64,000 nucleotides of DNA from Bog-756 sp036513075 (GTDB lineage: Bacteria; Actinomycetota; Acidimicrobiia; Acidimicrobiales; RAAP-2): NCBI GenBank assembly GCA_036513075.1, contig DATBZS010000042.1:7196-71195 (forward strand), read 5' to 3'. Numbering within the stretch: position 1 is the first letter of the stretch; every line of letters starts with the position of its first letter. Position numbers and translations under genes: made by a program. Below, one piece after another: positions 63,961 through 64,000 of this stretch. The notes under the pieces are model-generated. The model saw only the letters and a list, made by a program, of their open reading frames with translations, was not told where the DNA came from and did not search any database.

Positions 63961-64000
63961 TCAGACGGTCGGTAGTCCCTCCAGCTGGGCCCGCACGGCC
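63961..64000 (-). CDS. C-terminal end of a minus-strand gene (partial)
   Basis: Read on the minus strand, the last 40 bases give AVRAQLEGLPTV and a TGA at 63961-63963. The residues look like a normal protein end with high-GC codons, and 72 bases separate it from the convergent aminotransferase stop. The rest lies beyond the window and the product cannot be named. Confidence 0.4.
   Translation of the reverse strand, partial: AVRAQLEGLPTV

Overview
The window is a high-GC chromosomal stretch from an actinobacterium. The support is GC-rich third codon positions, many GTG starts, several actinobacterial families (MptpB-type phosphatase, GabT close to the mycobacterial enzyme, luciferase-like oxidoreductase, DUF6295-type and TIGR03086-type proteins) and a complete recC-recB-recD set. 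An uncultured member of the Acidimicrobiia or a related soil lineage would fit, but no rRNA or other marker is present to settle it. I saw no tRNA, rRNA, CRISPR array, insertion sequence or prophage.

Layout. 1-5.5 kb: end of a response regulator, its sensor kinase, and two overlapping glycosyltransferase genes (GT2-GtrA fusion plus GT39-type membrane enzyme) that form a YkcC/YkcB-like surface glycosylation unit. 5.7-7.5 kb: a hipBA toxin-antitoxin pair with an AT-rich upstream region carrying an inverted repeat. 7.7-18.9 kb: mostly single metabolic and membrane genes: GNAT, glyoxalase-fold protein, GabT aminotransferase, tyrosine phosphatase, MMPL transporter, aldehyde dehydrogenase, a membrane-anchored LppX-like protein and a site-2-protease relative. 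19-25 kb: a mainly minus-strand acyl-CoA or aromatic catabolism group (nitroreductase, SRPBCC, acyl-CoA ligase, amidohydrolase, enoyl-CoA hydratase). 25-28.4 kb: a plus-strand run of a doubly deleted acyl-CoA ligase remnant, a 2-hydroxyacid dehydrogenase, a TIM-barrel isomerase and a Gfo/Idh/MocA oxidoreductase.

28.5-32.9 kb: a MarR regulator translationally coupled to two ABC half-transporters whose motif pattern predicts a heterodimeric exporter with one degenerate ATP site; a perfect ATAGT/ACTAT palindrome abuts the marR start. 33-38.8 kb: TIGR03086 protein, secreted Thr-rich protein, L,D-transpeptidase lipoprotein, a beta-carbonic anhydrase with no normal start codon, amidase and methyltransferase. 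38.8-47.6 kb: recC-recB-recD on the minus strand with 4-base overlaps.

47.7-52 kb: Pro-rich membrane protein, DUF6295-like protein, and an MFS exporter-MerR-dienelactone hydrolase operon with a LiuR-like operator candidate upstream. 52-64 kb: lipoprotein, a divergent FtsH-like AAA protease with unusual Walker B, a coiled-coil protein with a PemK/MazF-like end, phytoene-dehydrogenase-like FAD enzyme, F420-type oxidoreductase, acyl-CoA thioesterase, acyl-CoA dehydrogenase, PdxH and an EgtE-like class V aminotransferase.

No single locus is clearly a new system. The best candidates for unusual biology are the FtsH-like protease with altered catalytic motifs, the PemK-like coiled-coil protein, the asymmetric ABC exporter under a MarR palindrome, the start-less carbonic anhydrase, and the glycosylation unit with 39-base coding repeats.
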